Part shown: one piece after another, positions 63,551-64,000 of the stretch
How the letters are laid out: the number at the start of each line of letters is the position of its first letter
Numbering within the stretch: the stretch's first letter is position 1
Origin: Actinoallomurus iriomotensis
GTDB lineage: Bacteria > Actinomycetota > Actinomycetes > Streptosporangiales > Streptosporangiaceae
DNA: 64,000 bases
Direction: 5' to 3'
Assembly: GCF_030269445.1 (NCBI RefSeq)
Contig: NZ_BSTJ01000015.1
Location: 62,001-126,000, forward strand
The notes under the pieces: generated by a model
Database searches by the model: none
Told to the model about the DNA's origin: nothing
The model's input: the letters and a program-made list of their open reading frames with translations, nothing else
Program-made: the position numbers and the translations under genes

Positions 63551-64000
63551 TCAGGAGGCGCAGCCCGAGCCGAGCAGGTGCAGTTTCGCCTGAATGGCAG
63601 CGAGATAGGCACAGCCGTCCCGCTTGTTCGGCTCGATGTGGCCGCCCTCGTGCCACTCGTTCCACGCGTACACCAGGACGAAATTGTCGACGGCCGGGGG
63701 CCGCGCCGAGGCGTCGATGTCGGCCTGGACGTTCGCCAGCAGGGTGCCGAAGCGGTCGATCGAGTGGTCGTCGTACCAGTGGAAGGACGCTTCGAGCTGC
63801 TGCTCGGTCGCGTTCGCGCCGGGGTCGGCGATGGCGATGCCGTCCCGCGGCCGGTCGTCGAAGCCCGAGGAGGCGCAGCGCATGAGCGTACCGGGGAAGT
63901 TCGCGAAGTACGCGCGCTGGTTGTCGGCGTAGTGCTGGAAGGACCGGGACGTGTCGTACTGTCCCTGGCACTGGGTGCCGTCGAAGCCGCTTGCACCCGC
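63551..64000 (-). CDS. GH99/WbsX-like glycoside hydrolase-type protein, C-terminal part (runs off window)
   Basis: The minus frame is open to the window edge. The visible 149 residues contain SFQHYADNQRAYFANFPGT, EASFHWYDDHSIDRFGTLL and the diagnostic VLVYAWNEWHEGGHIEP near the end, with the WNEW...EP motif of the GH99-like/WbsX family, which acts on glycans. The upstream portion is outside the window. It has low sequence complexity in the linkers only. Downstream lies the tandem leader repeat. Confidence 0.7.
   Translation of the reverse strand, partial: AGASGFDGTQCQGQYDTSRSFQHYADNQRAYFANFPGTLMRCASSGFDDRPRDGIAIADPGANATEQQLEASFHWYDDHSIDRFGTLLANVQADIDASARPPAVDNFVLVYAWNEWHEGGHIEPNKRDGCAYLAAIQAKLHLLGSGCAS

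Noticed and set aside
1-64000. CRISPR array or rRNA
   Set aside because: No regularly spaced direct repeats of CRISPR length and no rRNA-like sequence were seen.

Overview
The window is chromosomal DNA from a high-GC actinomycete, probably of the Streptosporangiales type (Actinomadura or Actinoallomurus-like; this is a guess). The evidence is the GTG starts, ATGA and GTGA overlaps, SARP regulators, AfsR-like NB-ARC/TPR proteins, a Ser/Thr kinase with TPR-like tail, and split lycopene cyclase subunits. It divides at a tRNA-Lys(CUU) gene (37721-37793, minus). To its left lies about 37 kb of visibly lower-GC accessory DNA full of immunity, nuclease and mobile-element genes and remnants. To its right lies very GC-rich, tightly packed metabolic chromosome. 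The tRNA 3' end faces the accessory side, as at island integration hotspots.

Left end (1-7.2 kb): a truncated AfsR-like NB-ARC/TPR regulator; a two-gene minus-strand operon (hypothetical protein and a GT-B/glycerophosphotransferase-like protein); a divergent intergenic region with a phased heptamer array that looks like SARP boxes; a full-length SARP-NB-ARC-TPR regulator; and, directly behind it and before a strong terminator, a 48-residue exported micropeptide. This has the layout of a regulator with its own secreted ligand.

Defence island (7.2-37.7 kb): a HEPN/Toprim-type gene nested between two transposase fragments; an operon of a degenerate HTH-methylase, hsdM, hsdS, hsdR and a Ser/Thr kinase; a decayed second copy of the methylase start with a copy of its promoter region; a DUF6119/TIGR04141 protein with an alpha-helical partner; a HEPN-motif protein divergent from a single-chain type IIG/ISP restriction-modification enzyme; and a serine-recombinase module bounded by diverged repeats (about 28.4-28.6 and 36.1-36.3 kb). 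That module carries a PD-(D/E)XK protein, a frameshifted GIY-YIG protein, a frameshifted DUF4236-like gene, an overlapping HNH / unknown / minimal-nucleotidyltransferase operon, and a small Cys-rich protein. A secreted HNH lipoprotein lies just outside.

Right side (37.8-64 kb): a LuxR regulator with a pseudo-receiver; a PfkB sugar kinase; a peptide uptake and catabolism locus (tandem Lrp regulator, proline-iminopeptidase-like hydrolase, M24 protein with altered metal site, DppC, DppB, DppA and M19 dipeptidase on the minus strand, with DppD and DppF divergent); an aromatic-carotenoid operon (crtI, crtB, crtYc, crtYd, methyltransferase, crtU) converging on a Rieske protein; two PH-like proteins; a secreted protein; an AraC regulator divergent from a tiny peptide gene; a WD40 propeller whose frame runs into a LuxR gene; a tandem repeat carrying two six-residue leader-like ORFs; and a partial GH99/WbsX-like gene at the right edge.
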